Source: Isosphaera sp. (lineage in GTDB: Bacteria > Planctomycetota > Phycisphaerae > Phycisphaerales > UBA1924). Taken from it: a stretch of 64,000 nucleotides of DNA. The first letter of the stretch is position 1, and every line of letters starts with the position of its first letter. Both the position numbers and the translations under genes were made by a program. Positions 1 through 9,378 of the stretch are shown one piece after another. The notes under the pieces are model-generated. The model had not been told where the DNA came from and ran no database searches. It saw only the letters and a list, made by a program, of their open reading frames with translations. Location of the stretch: positions 33,987 through 97,986 of the forward strand of contig PNJV01000004.1 of the NCBI GenBank assembly GCA_013822085.1, given 5' to 3'.

Positions 1-84
1 CACCAGCGTGTTGTTCTGGCTGGCGCGGACGTGCGCGATGCCGCGGACGACGTTCTTGCGGACCTTCTTGACCTTCTTTGCCAT
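1..84 (-). CDS. rpsK: 30S ribosomal protein S11 (N-terminal part, truncated by window edge)
   Basis: Minus strand reads MAKKVKKVRKNVVRGIAHVRASQNNTLV; located downstream of rpsM. Confidence 0.9.
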   Translation of the reverse strand, partial: MAKKVKKVRKNVVRGIAHVRASQNNTLV

Positions 85-164
85 AGCTCTGCCCAGTGTG
101 GATCGTGCGGGACTCGGGGGCGGACGCGGCCGAGGCCGAGCCGACCCGCCGTGCCCGCCGAGCG

Positions 165-542
165 TCAGCCCTTGACGCCCTTCTTGCCGGCGACGGTCTT
201 GCGGCGGCCCTTGCGGGTGCGCGCGTTGGTGCGGGTGCGTTGGCCGCGGGCGGGGAGGCCCTTGCGGTGGCGTTCGCCGCGGTAGGAGCGGATGTCCTTG
301 AGGCGCTGGATGTTCTGCGAGACCTGCCGACGCAGGGCGCCCTCGACGAGGTACCCGCCGTCGATGATCGCGTTGATCCGGGCGACCTGCTGCTCGTCCA
401 CCTCGCTCGAACGCAGGTCGGGGTTGACCTGGGCCTCGGCGAGGATGTCGGCGGCGAACTTCGGCCCGATGCCGTGGATGTACTGGAGCGCGAAGTAGAT
501 CTTCTTGCCCTCGGGGATGTCGATACCAGCTACACGCGGCAC
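165..542 (-). CDS. rpsM: 30S ribosomal protein S13
   Basis: MPRVAGIDIPEGKKIYFALQYIHGIG...RGQRTRTNARTRKG. Confidence 0.98.
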   Translation of the reverse strand: MPRVAGIDIPEGKKIYFALQYIHGIGPKFAADILAEAQVNPDLRSSEVDEQQVARINAIIDGGYLVEGALRRQVSQNIQRLKDIRSYRGERHRKGLPARGQRTRTNARTRKGRRKTVAGKKGVKG

Positions 543-603
543 GCTCGATCTCCTGCCTGGCTCCCGCGGCGACCGGCCCAGCGGGGGTCCAATGCGTTGC
601 TGT

Positions 604-720
604 TTAGCCCTGGGCCTGCTTGTGCTTGGGGTCTGCCTTGCAGATCACGCGGACCTTGCCGGCCCGACGGACGATCTGGCAGTCCTTGCACATACGCCTG
701 ACGCTCGCTCGAACCTTCAC
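604..720 (-). CDS. rpmJ: 50S ribosomal protein L36 (GTG start, Cys-containing form)
   Basis: [38 protein letters not shown]; not in ORF track, read from sequence. Confidence 0.93.
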   Translation of the reverse strand: MKVRASVRRMCKDCQIVRRAGKVRVICKADPKHKQAQG

Positions 721-854
721 GGGTGGCCCCTTGCTCACGATCCGCACCGCTCCGGGCGCGGTCTCCAGTATAGCCCCCTCGACCGTCCGCGGCTAGCCGG
801 GCACGGCGCCGGGGGCACACTCGCTGCGTTAGGTCACACAACCAAGCGCCCGGG

Positions 855-1073
855 TCAGTGCCGGAAGGTGATCCTGGCCTTGGTCAGGTCGTAGGGGCTC
901 ATCTCCACGGTGACGCGATCGCCGGGGAGGATGCGGATGTAGTTCATGCGCATCTTGCCGGACACGTACCCCAGGACCGTGTGGTTGTTGGGCAGTCGCA
1001 CCTTGAACATGGCGTTGGGGAGGGCCTCGACGACTTGGGCCTCCATGGTGAGCTTGTCTGAGTCTTTCGCCAT
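855..1073 (-). CDS. infA: Translation initiation factor IF-1
   Basis: [72 protein letters not shown]. Confidence 0.97.
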   Translation of the reverse strand: MAKDSDKLTMEAQVVEALPNAMFKVRLPNNHTVLGYVSGKMRMNYIRILPGDRVTVEMSPYDLTKARITFRH

Positions 1074-1153
1074 GCTGAAGGGATGCTCCGGTGAACGCGA
1101 CGGGGTGGGGGTTGAGGCGGTGCGGGACGTGGGCGTGGGCGTGGGGTGAGAAC

Positions 1154-2575
1154 TCAGGCGGCGCGGCTGCGCGGGTTCTCGTCGCCGCTGAGGAACCCGG
1201 CGTAGTTGCGCATGAGCAGGTTGGCCTCGATGCGCTGCATGAAGTCGAGCACGACCGAGACGACGATGAGCAGGCCGGTCCCGCCAAGGAACGCCGCGAC
1301 GTTCTGTGGCACGCCCAGCCGCAGGGCCACGACCTGGGGCGCCACGGCGATGACCGCCAGGAACGCGGCGCCCACGAAGGTGATGCGCTCCATGACGGTC
1401 TCGAGATACTCGGCCGTGCGCGGGCCGGGGCGCAGGCCCGGGATGAACGAGCCGTGGTCGCGCAGCTGCTTGGACATGTCCTCGGGGTTGAACTGCACCG
1501 TGATCCAGAAGTACGAGAAGAAGTAGATCAGCACGATCTCGCCGGCGACGAAGAGGAACTCGCCGTAGGTCAGCTGGCCCGTCAGCCAGGACATGAAGGT
1601 GGAGAACCCCGAGTTGGGCAGGCTCGCCTCGATCTGCGAGACGAGGGTGCCCAGGAGCACCACGGGGAAGGTCATCAGCGAGGTGGCGAAGATCACGGGC
1701 ATGACGCCGGAGTGGTTCAGCCGCAGAGGCAGGTAGGAGCGCTCGCCGCCGAAGACCTTGCGGCCGCGGGTGTGCTTGGCCTGCTGGACGGGGATGCGCC
1801 GCTGGGCCACGGTCATGAGCACCGAGCCACCGACCACGACGACGAACCCGCCGATCATCAGGAGCACGCCCAGGATGCCGATCGACGGGGAAAAGCCCTG
1901 CGGCGGCGGGCCCATGATGAACGTGACCACCTGGAAGGTGCGGATCGGCGAGAGCGTCAGGAGCTCGCCGATGGCGTTGGGCATCTGCACCAGGATCCCG
2001 GCCATGATGAGCATCGAGACGCCGTTGCCGATGCCGTGCTTGTCGATCTGCTCGCCGAGCCACATGAGGAAGACGGTGCCGGCGACCAGGGCCGTCACGG
2101 CCATGATCCACCAGAAGGGCCAGCCGGCCCAGGCGGCGTATATCACCCCTTGCGAGGCCGAGACCTGCAGGTAGCCCACGGCCTGGATGACGGCCACGAC
2201 GATCGTGGCGTAGCGCGTCCAGGCCATGATCTTCTGGCGGCCGGTGGGGCCCTCCTCCTGGATCTTCTTCATGGTGGGCCACACGGCCATCAAGAGCTGG
2301 AAGATGATCGAGGCCGAGATGTACGGGATGACGCCCAGGCCGAAGATGGTCGACTGGGTGAGGTTGCCGCCGGCGAAGATCGAGACCACCGAGGCCACGG
2401 TGCTAAAGAGCGAGTCGCCCGACTGCGACTGGACGATGCGCTTGAGCTCTTCCTGGTTGACCCCGGGCAGCGGCACCCACTGGCCGAGCCGGAAGACCGC
2501 GAGCATGCCCAGGGTGAAGAGCACCCGGTTGCGCAGCTCCGCCACGCGGAAGACGTTCAAGAGCGCTTGCAGCAT
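1154..2575 (-). CDS. secY: Protein translocase subunit SecY
   Basis: [39 protein letters not shown]...; ten-TM SecY pattern. Confidence 0.97.
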   Translation of the reverse strand: MLQALLNVFRVAELRNRVLFTLGMLAVFRLGQWVPLPGVNQEELKRIVQSQSGDSLFSTVASVVSIFAGGNLTQSTIFGLGVIPYISASIIFQLLMAVWPTMKKIQEEGPTGRQKIMAWTRYATIVVAVIQAVGYLQVSASQGVIYAAWAGWPFWWIMAVTALVAGTVFLMWLGEQIDKHGIGNGVSMLIMAGILVQMPNAIGELLTLSPIRTFQVVTFIMGPPPQGFSPSIGILGVLLMIGGFVVVVGGSVLMTVAQRRIPVQQAKHTRGRKVFGGERSYLPLRLNHSGVMPVIFATSLMTFPVVLLGTLVSQIEASLPNSGFSTFMSWLTGQLTYGEFLFVAGEIVLIYFFSYFWITVQFNPEDMSKQLRDHGSFIPGLRPGPRTAEYLETVMERITFVGAAFLAVIAVAPQVVALRLGVPQNVAAFLGGTGLLIVVSVVLDFMQRIEANLLMRNYAGFLSGDENPRSRAA

Positions 2576-2639
2576 ACGGCGACCGGTCCCTCCAAAGAGG
2601 TGATAGCGTAGGCGTGATCGGGCGTGGGACCGGCTGGTT

Positions 2640-3245
2640 TCACTCGGCGGCGGGCGGCTGCTTGGCGGCGGCGGCCTTGGCGCCCTTGCTCTTGCCGCCG
2701 CGCTTGAGCTTCTTGGTCAGGTTCTTGGGCGACTTGTCCTGGCTGTTGCGGTCGACGCCGCGGACAAAGTCGCGCCGCGTGCCGCGCTCGGTGACCGAGC
2801 CGCCGGCGGCCTCGATCTGGGCCCTGGCCGAGGCCGAGACGCGGGCCGCGGTGACCTTCAGCGGCACCTTGAGGGCCAGGCCCTGCGCAAGCGCGCCCAG
2901 GATCTTGAGGCCGCGGCTCTCGTCGCGGATCAGGCCGGCCTTGATCAGCGTCTGCGCGCTGACCTCGCCGCCCTTGGCAAAGTCCTTGTGGGCCACGATG
3001 TCGCGCAGGTTCACGATCCAGAACTCGGTCTTGAAGACCGCGTTGGAGAAGCCGTACTTGCGGATCCGCCGGAAGAGCGGCATCTGACCGCCCTCGAAGG
3101 CGCGCTTGGCCGACGTGCCCGAGCGCGACCCGGCGCCCTTGGTGCCTCGACCGGACTCCTTGCCACGACCGCCGCCCTCGCCCCGGCCGACGCGGGTCCG
3201 CTTCTTGTACCGCCCGGCCTGCGCGGTGATTTCGTGGATCATCAT
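2640..3245 (-). CDS. rplO: 50S ribosomal protein L15
   Basis: RYKKRTRVGRGEGGGRGKESGRGTKGAGSRSG; position between rpsE and secY. Confidence 0.95.
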   Translation of the reverse strand: MMIHEITAQAGRYKKRTRVGRGEGGGRGKESGRGTKGAGSRSGTSAKRAFEGGQMPLFRRIRKYGFSNAVFKTEFWIVNLRDIVAHKDFAKGGEVSAQTLIKAGLIRDESRGLKILGALAQGLALKVPLKVTAARVSASARAQIEAAGGSVTERGTRRDFVRGVDRNSQDKSPKNLTKKLKRGGKSKGAKAAAAKQPPAAE

Positions 3246-3379
3246 GGCTCGGTCCCCAGACTCGCGGCGGGCGTGCTCGTGGCGGCCTCACCGAGATATG
3301 TGCGTGTGTGCCTGTCCGTCCGTCCCTGCTCGATCGTTCCTGCCTGCGCAGCCGGGCGGGAGCTCCGGCCGTGGGGTGG

Positions 3380-4180
3380 TTACTTGTTGGGCGCAGCCTC
3401 GGCGGCGGGCGCCGCAGGAGCGTCGCTGCCACCCCCACCACCCCCACCGCTGCCACCCCCACCGCCGCCGCCACCCCCACCGCCGCCGTAGCCGCCACCG
3501 CCACCACCGCCGTAGCCACCGCCGCCACGCGGGCCACCTCGGCCGCCGCGGCCACCGCCCGGCCCGCCGCGACCGCCGCGACCGCCGCGGGAGTCCTGCC
3601 CGACGGTGTTGACCGGCCCGCGGGCCCTGTCGGCCTTGGCGGCGACGGGAGCGAAGCGCTTGCCCTTGTCGATCTTGCCCTCGATGAGGGTCTGAGCCAG
3701 CTGCACGCCGCGCAGCTCGCTGGTCAGGGCGGGCGTGCGCAGCTTGCTCAGGGCCACGAAGACGGCCTTGAGGATGTTCTGCGGGTTGGTCGAGCCGTAG
3801 CACTTGGTCAGGCAGTCCTGGATCCCGGCCAGGTCGAGCACCGCGCGGACCACCGTCCCGGCCACGACGCCCGTGCCGGGCGAGGCGGGGATCAGACGCA
3901 CCTTGGACGACGAGTACTGCCCCTCCACCTCGTGATGGATCGTCGTGCCCACGCGCGTGACGCGCGTCAGGTTCCGCTGCCCGTCCTTCTGCGACTTCTG
4001 GATCGCCTGCGGCACCTCGTTGCCCTTGGCGTAGCCGAAGCCGACCTCGCCGTTGCGGTTGCCCACAACCACCAGCGCGCCGAACGAGAACCTGCGGCCG
4101 CCCTTGACGGTCGAGGCCGTCCGGTACACGCCGATGGTCGTCGATTCGATCTGTGAACGTTCGTCAATCAGTTCCGGCAT
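3380..4180 (-). CDS. rpsE: 30S ribosomal protein S5 with long Gly/Arg-rich C-terminal tail
   Basis: FGALVVVGNRNGEVGFGYAKGNEVPQAIQKS core; tail SRGGRGGRGGPGGGRGG...GGGGYGGGG. Confidence 0.95.
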   Translation of the reverse strand: MPELIDERSQIESTTIGVYRTASTVKGGRRFSFGALVVVGNRNGEVGFGYAKGNEVPQAIQKSQKDGQRNLTRVTRVGTTIHHEVEGQYSSSKVRLIPASPGTGVVAGTVVRAVLDLAGIQDCLTKCYGSTNPQNILKAVFVALSKLRTPALTSELRGVQLAQTLIEGKIDKGKRFAPVAAKADRARGPVNTVGQDSRGGRGGRGGPGGGRGGRGGPRGGGGYGGGGGGGYGGGGGGGGGGGGSGGGGGGGSDAPAAPAAEAAPNK

Positions 4181-4274
4181 GGGTCTCTCGCGGTGTGCTC
4201 GTGGGTGTGTCGTTGGGGTCGGCGGGTGGCGACGGGCGGGGCGTGCAGCGGCACGGCGCCGGCGCGTGCCGGGG

Positions 4275-4640
4275 TCAGAACTGGAGGCCTTCCTTGCGGG
4301 CGGCGTCGGCCAGGGCCTTGACTCGGCCGTGGTAGCGGAACCCGGCGCGGTCGAAGACCACGGCCTGGACGCCCTTGTCCTTAGCGCGCTTGGCCAGGGC
4401 CGCGCCCACGGCGGCGGCGGCGGCGGCGTTGCCCGTCTTCTTGCCGAGGCCAAGGTCGGCCTCCAGCGACGAGGCCGACACCAGCGTCCGCCCGGCCAGG
4501 TCGTCGATCACCTGGGCATAGATGTGCATCAGCGACTTGTACACCGCAAGACGCGGGCGCGAGGGCGTGCCCTCCACTCGCTTGCGGATCCCGACGTGCC
4601 GGCGTTCCCGGCGTGCCCTCTTGTGCTTGGCGTGGTCCAT
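4275..4640 (-). CDS. rplR: 50S ribosomal protein L18
   Basis: [47 protein letters not shown]. Confidence 0.96.
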   Translation of the reverse strand: MDHAKHKRARRERRHVGIRKRVEGTPSRPRLAVYKSLMHIYAQVIDDLAGRTLVSASSLEADLGLGKKTGNAAAAAAVGAALAKRAKDKGVQAVVFDRAGFRYHGRVKALADAARKEGLQF

Positions 4641-4699
4641 GGTCTTGGTCCTGCCCGGCCCGGCGGTGCCGGGCGCGGCTGGTGTAGCAACGCGTTCGA

Positions 4700-5257
4700 T
4701 CAGGCCGTGCCGAAGGCCTTGCCGCTCTTGCGCTTGATGACTTCCTGGCGGTACTTGACGCCCTTGCCGTTGTACGGCTCCGGCTTGCGGTGGGAGCGCA
4801 TCTCGGCGGCGAAGTGCCCGACCATCTGCTTGTCGGGGCCCTCCACCTTGACGATCTGCTTCTCGACGTTCACCTTGAGGCCCTTGGGGATGGGCATCAC
4901 GATGGAGTTGGCAAAGCCGAGGGTCATCTTGAGGTTGGCCCCCTGCACCGCCGCCGTCCAGCCCACCCCGACGACCTCCATCTCCTTGCTGTACCCCGCC
5001 GTGACGCCCTTGATGTTGCTGGCGATGAGCGCCCGCGTGGTGCCCCACAGGGCCCGGGCCAGGCGGCTCTCGGCCGTCACGCCGGGGGCCAGCGAGACGG
5101 CGATCTCCTTCTTGGCCTCGTCGTGGCTCACGCGCACCTCGGGCTTGAGCTTGGTCGTCAGCGTGCCCAGCGGGCCGCTCACGGCCACCTCGCCGGGCTT
5201 GACGGCCACCTTCACGTTGGCGGGCACCGGGATGGATTTGCGTCCGATTCGTGACAT
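4700..5257 (-). CDS. rplF: 50S ribosomal protein L6
   Basis: [33 protein letters not shown]. Confidence 0.97.
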   Translation of the reverse strand: MSRIGRKSIPVPANVKVAVKPGEVAVSGPLGTLTTKLKPEVRVSHDEAKKEIAVSLAPGVTAESRLARALWGTTRALIASNIKGVTAGYSKEMEVVGVGWTAAVQGANLKMTLGFANSIVMPIPKGLKVNVEKQIVKVEGPDKQMVGHFAAEMRSHRKPEPYNGKGVKYRQEVIKRKSGKAFGTA

Positions 5258-5394
5258 GGCTCGATCCTCGCTCCGTGCCGCATGGCTGCCGGCCGGTTCC
5301 TTGCTCACACGCCCGCTCCTGCGGGCCCGCCTGCATCACCCCGCCTCCACCCACCACGACCACCCCACCCGCCACGATCACCCCATCACCACGA

Positions 5395-5823
5395 TCATTC
5401 GACCACGCACAGCAGCTCGCCCCCGACACGCTCGGTGCGGCACTTGCGGTCCGAGAGGACGCCCTTGGAGGTACTCACGATGGCGATGCCCAGGCCCTGG
5501 AGCGGCCGGGGCAGGTCCTCGACGGTGCTGTAGACGCGCCGCCCGGGCTTGCTCAGGCGGGTGAGGCTCGTCAGGACGCGCTCGCCGCGCGGGCCGTACT
5601 TGAGCTTGAGCTTGAGGCTCCCGCCGGCCGGCTGCGGCGACGCCGCTGCGGGCACACGCGGGTCGGCCACGTGCTCGAAGGACTCGATGTACCCCTCGTC
5701 GCGCAGGACCTGGGCGATCCCTCGGCAGACGCGGTTGTTGCGGACCTCCACCGTCTTGGCCTTGTTGGCCAGAGCGTTGCGGATCCGCGCCACCATGTCC
5801 GAGACCATGTCGTTGAATGCCAT
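5395..5823 (-). CDS. rpsH: 30S ribosomal protein S8
   Basis: [27 protein letters not shown]...[31 protein letters not shown]. Confidence 0.97.
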   Translation of the reverse strand: MAFNDMVSDMVARIRNALANKAKTVEVRNNRVCRGIAQVLRDEGYIESFEHVADPRVPAAASPQPAGGSLKLKLKYGPRGERVLTSLTRLSKPGRRVYSTVEDLPRPLQGLGIAIVSTSKGVLSDRKCRTERVGGELLCVVE

Positions 5824-6040
5824 GCCTGTGCTTCCATGGCCGGCTCACCCGGCCCGTCGTCGCCTCACCTGACCCGACTCTCACGCCCCCCCGATCCCCC
5901 GGCCCCCCCGACCCGCCAACCGACGCCCCTGCTCTCCGCCCCCTGACCTGCGACCCTCCCGAGCTTTGTCGCCCCGATCCGCGCCCGTGCACGCTCGCTG
6001 TCGCGTGGGTGCGCCGGCTGTTGACCGGTCGCGCCGCGGC

Positions 6041-6226
6041 TCACCAGGAGGACTTGCGCATCCCGGGGATCTTGCCCTCCAGGGCCAGCTTGCGCAGCAT
6101 GATGCGCGAGATCCGGAACTTGCGGTAGACGCCCCGCGAGCGCCCGGTCAGCTGACACCGCCGCACGATCCTCGTGCTGAACTTCGGCGTCCGACTGCTC
6201 TTTGCCACCTGTGCCTTGGTCGCCAT
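6041..6226 (-). CDS. rpsN: 30S ribosomal protein S14, short form lacking most zinc-ligand cysteines
   Basis: [61 protein letters not shown]. Confidence 0.95.
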   Translation of the reverse strand: MATKAQVAKSSRTPKFSTRIVRRCQLTGRSRGVYRKFRISRIMLRKLALEGKIPGMRKSSW

Positions 6227-6275
6227 GGATCACCCTCGTCCCCGTCTGGCCGGGGCCTGCCGCTCGCCGACCGGC

Positions 6276-7034
6276 TCACGCCGACCTGCGGGCCTTCTCC
6301 TCGGGCTTGGCGAACGGGAACCCCAGCTCGGCCAGCACGAAGCGGCTGAGCTTGGGCTCCGAACGCTCGAAGCACACGTTGATGTTCATACCGTGCGTGA
6401 ACGTCGCCTCGGCCATGTTGATCTCGGGGAACACGCCCTGCTCGGTCAGGCCGAAGGCGTAGTTGCCCTGGCGATCGAACCCGGTGTCCTTGAGGCCGCG
6501 GAAGTCCTTGATGCGCGGGCAGGCCAGGTTGATCACCCGGTCGAGGAAGTGCCACATGCGGTCGCGGCGGAGCGTCACCATCGCCGCCGTCTCCAGGCCC
6601 TCGCGCACCTTGAAGTTCGACACGCTCTTCTTGGCCTTGAGCACCACCGGCTTCTGGCCCGTGATCTTCTGGATCGTCTCCAGGACGGTCGTCTTGACGT
6701 TGGCGGGGATCTTGGTCCCCTCCAGGTGCCGGCCCATGTTGATGTTGACCACGATCTTGGTCAGGCGCGGGTGCTGCATCGGGTTGATCAGCCCGAACTG
6801 CTTGGCCAGCTCCGCCTTGACGTGCGCCTTGAAGCGCGTCTGGAGCCGCGGCTCGACGCGCGGGCCCGCGGGGGCCTCCTCGCCGGCGTGCTCGCGCGAC
6901 CCCTTGGGCTTGCCGCCGCCGGGCTTGCCCTTGCCCTCGCTCGGGCCCTTGCCCTTGCCTGCGCCCTCGGGCTTGCCGCCCTTGGCCGGGGCCTTGTCGG
7001 CGGGGTTGTTCGGTTTCTTCTTCTCGTCAGCCAT
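6276..7034 (-). CDS. rplE: 50S ribosomal protein L5 with Lys/Gly-rich N-terminal extension
   Basis: FGLINPMQHPRLTKIVVNINMG...; extension MADEKKKPNNPADKAPAKGGKPEGAGKGKG. Confidence 0.95.
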   Translation of the reverse strand: MADEKKKPNNPADKAPAKGGKPEGAGKGKGPSEGKGKPGGGKPKGSREHAGEEAPAGPRVEPRLQTRFKAHVKAELAKQFGLINPMQHPRLTKIVVNINMGRHLEGTKIPANVKTTVLETIQKITGQKPVVLKAKKSVSNFKVREGLETAAMVTLRRDRMWHFLDRVINLACPRIKDFRGLKDTGFDRQGNYAFGLTEQGVFPEINMAEATFTHGMNINVCFERSEPKLSRFVLAELGFPFAKPEEKARRSA

Positions 7035-7142
7035 AGCGTGCTCTCACAGCTGTCGCTCGTGCCCGTTGTCCCGCGTCGGCTCGCCGTGCCCGTGCCCGTC
7101 TTGCCGATGCGCCCGTGTGTCCTCTACCAGCTCCACCAACTT

Positions 7143-7184
7143 CAATCTGCAATCTGCAATCTGCAATCTGCAATCTGCAATCTG
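7143..7184. repeat. Heptanucleotide tandem repeat, 6 perfect CAATCTG units, in the rplE-rplX spacer
   Basis: caatctg x6 read directly. Confidence 0.98.
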
Positions 7185-7226
7185 CCAACTGCCCATGCTC
7201 ACCGCCGGCCTTCGCTCACCGGGTGG

Positions 7227-7565
7227 TCACTTGGACGCCGCGGCCTTGCGGACCACGCCCAGCTCCGCCCCGCCGCGGGCGGCCACGCGGACCTTGCTGC
7301 CGTCGGCCTTGGTGACGAAGCGCACCCGCGTGGGCTTGCCGTCGGCGATCGGCGAGACGTTGCTGATGTGGATCGGGGACTCCTTGGTCATGACCCCGCC
7401 GCGGGGCGCCGTGCGCGTCGGCCGCACGTGCTTTGTCACCATGTTGAGGCCCTTGATGTAGACGCGGTCGTGCTTGGTGTCCACGCGCAGGACCGTGCCC
7501 ACCTCGCCCTTGTGGTCGCCCGCGGTCACCATCACGCTGTCGCCGCTGCGGATATGCCGTGCCAT
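7227..7565 (-). CDS. rplX: 50S ribosomal protein L24
   Basis: MARHIRSGDSVMVTAGDHKGEVGTVLRVDTKHDRVYIKGLNMVTKHVRPT. Confidence 0.96.
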   Translation of the reverse strand: MARHIRSGDSVMVTAGDHKGEVGTVLRVDTKHDRVYIKGLNMVTKHVRPTRTAPRGGVMTKESPIHISNVSPIADGKPTRVRFVTKADGSKVRVAARGGAELGVVRKAAASK

Positions 7566-7567
7566 GA

Positions 7568-7954
7568 TCAGATCACCTCCGGTGCAAGGGACACGATCTT
7601 GGTGTAGTTCTTGTCGCGCAGCTCGCGGGCCACCGGCCCGAAGATCCGCGTCCCCTTCGGGTTGCCGTCGTCCTGGATGAGCACGACCGCGTTGGAGTCG
7701 AACTTGATGTACGACCCGTCGGCGCGCCGCGTGGCCTTGGTGGCCCGGACCACCACCGCCTTGCTCATGTCCCCCTCCTTGACGTCCCCGCCGGGGATGG
7801 CCTTCTTGATGGAGACGTACACCCGGTCGCCGATGCCGGCGGTGCGGCGCGTGAACTTCCCGCTGGCCGTCGAGCCGCCGTAGACGCGGATGACATAGGC
7901 GATCTTCGCCCCCGTGTTGTCCGCCACGGCGCACCGTGTTTCTTGCTGAAGCAT
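7568..7954 (-). CDS. rplN: 50S ribosomal protein L14
   Basis: [28 protein letters not shown]. Confidence 0.97.
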   Translation of the reverse strand: MLQQETRCAVADNTGAKIAYVIRVYGGSTASGKFTRRTAGIGDRVYVSIKKAIPGGDVKEGDMSKAVVVRATKATRRADGSYIKFDSNAVVLIQDDGNPKGTRIFGPVARELRDKNYTKIVSLAPEVI

Positions 7955-8058
7955 GCCCGGTCACTCCGTCGCTGCCCGCCCCCTCCGCCGCCGAACCCAT
8001 CACCGCCCCCGCCCCACCCCCCGCCACCACCACCGCCCCGCCTCACGCCACCGCTCGC

Positions 8059-8400
8059 TCAGGCGCCCGTCTGCCCGGGTGCCTCGACCGCGGTGAAGGC
8101 CGAGCCGGCCTCCTTCTGCACCACGCGCACCAGCTTCCAGCGCTTGGTCTTGCTCACGGGCCGGCACTGGACGACCTCCACCAGGTCACCCCGGCGGCTC
8201 TGGTTGGTCTCGTCGTGCACGTGCAGGACGGTCCGGCCGCGCATGATCTTGCCGTACTTGGGGTGGATCGAGTCGTTGGGCACGACCACCTTGCGCGTCT
8301 TGTCGCGCGAGTCCGACTCGACCATGCCGACGCGCGTCGCCGCGGCCTTGTCCGCCCCCGCTGCGCCCGAACGACCCGCGTTGCTGCCGTGTGTGCTCAT
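8059..8400 (-). CDS. rpsQ: 30S ribosomal protein S17
   Basis: RVGMVESDSRDKTRKVVVPNDSIHPKYGKIMRGRTVLHVHDETNQSRRGDLVEVVQCRPVSKTKRWKLVRVV. Confidence 0.95.
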   Translation of the reverse strand: MSTHGSNAGRSGAAGADKAAATRVGMVESDSRDKTRKVVVPNDSIHPKYGKIMRGRTVLHVHDETNQSRRGDLVEVVQCRPVSKTKRWKLVRVVQKEAGSAFTAVEAPGQTGA

Positions 8401-8536
8401 CGTGCCGTGCCCCTTGCCGACTCTCGTTCCCGCTTGCCCAAACGCTCGCTGTGTGTGACCCGCCGACCACCGACCTGCCCCGACCTGCCCCGACTCGCCT
8501 CACTCCCCCCGCTCCGCTCGCTCCCCCCGCGCCCGC

Positions 8537-8746
8537 TCACGCGCCCGCCCGGGCCGAGCGCAACGCGCGGGCCCGGGCTTCGGTGAGCAGCCGGGCGATG
8601 TCCTTTCGGGCCTTGCCAAAGGACGCGGTGTCCTCGACCTTGCCCGTGACCTTCTGCATCCGCAGCCCGAAGAGCTTCTCGCGGAGCTTCTTGAGCTCGA
8701 CGGTGATCTCCTCGTCGCCCATGGCTCGAACCTCTTGACCGGTCAT
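8537..8746 (-). CDS. rpmC: 50S ribosomal protein L29
   Basis: EEITVELKKLREKLFGLRMQKVTGKVEDTASFGKARKDIARLLTEARAR. Confidence 0.92.
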   Translation of the reverse strand: MTGQEVRAMGDEEITVELKKLREKLFGLRMQKVTGKVEDTASFGKARKDIARLLTEARARALRSARAGA

Positions 8747-8860
8747 GATCCGACTCCTGTGCCCACCACCGACCGTGCCACCCACCACCTACCACCCACC
8801 ACCCGCCATCCACCACACCACCAGCGCCCGCAACCTTTGGTCACAGCGAGACCTGTCTGG

Positions 8861-9280
8861 TCACACCGAGACCCGCCGACCGACGAGCCGGCACTTGACG
8901 GGCATCTTCATCGCCACGCGCACGAAGGCCGCCTTGGCCACCGCCTCGCTCACGCCGGCGATCTCGAAGAGCATCGTGCCGGGCTTGACGCGGGCCGCCC
9001 AATACTCCACCTCCGCCTTGCCGGTGCCCATTCGCGTCTCCAGCGGCTTCTTGGAGATCGGCTTGTCCGGGAAGACGCGGATGATCAGCTTGCCCTCGCG
9101 CTTGAGGAAGTGCTGCGCCGCCACCCGGCCGGCCTCGATGACGCGCCCGGGCAGCCACACCCGCTCGAGCGATTGGAGCCCGAAGTCGCCGTAGGCCACG
9201 TAGTTGCCCTTGGTCGCCCGGCGGTCGCGCACGCGCCGGAACTCCTTGCGGAACTTCACTCGTTTGGGCATCAGGGCCAT
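8861..9280 (-). CDS. rplP: 50S ribosomal protein L16
   Basis: MALMPKRVKFRKEFRRVRDRRATKGNYVAYGDFGLQSLE. Confidence 0.97.
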   Translation of the reverse strand: MALMPKRVKFRKEFRRVRDRRATKGNYVAYGDFGLQSLERVWLPGRVIEAGRVAAQHFLKREGKLIIRVFPDKPISKKPLETRMGTGKAEVEYWAARVKPGTMLFEIAGVSEAVAKAAFVRVAMKMPVKCRLVGRRVSV

Positions 9281-9378
9281 GGTCCGTCTCCACGCTTGTC
9301 CGTCGGCCGTGCTGCCACGCCGACGGGTTGTTGTTCGCTCGTGTCCTCTGTCCGCTCACACGCTCGCCGCCGCGGGGC

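Noticed and set aside
1091-2611. 506-aa plus-strand ORF opposite secY
   Set aside because: Antisense shadow ORF caused by high GC; composition is low-complexity and the minus-strand SecY is unequivocal
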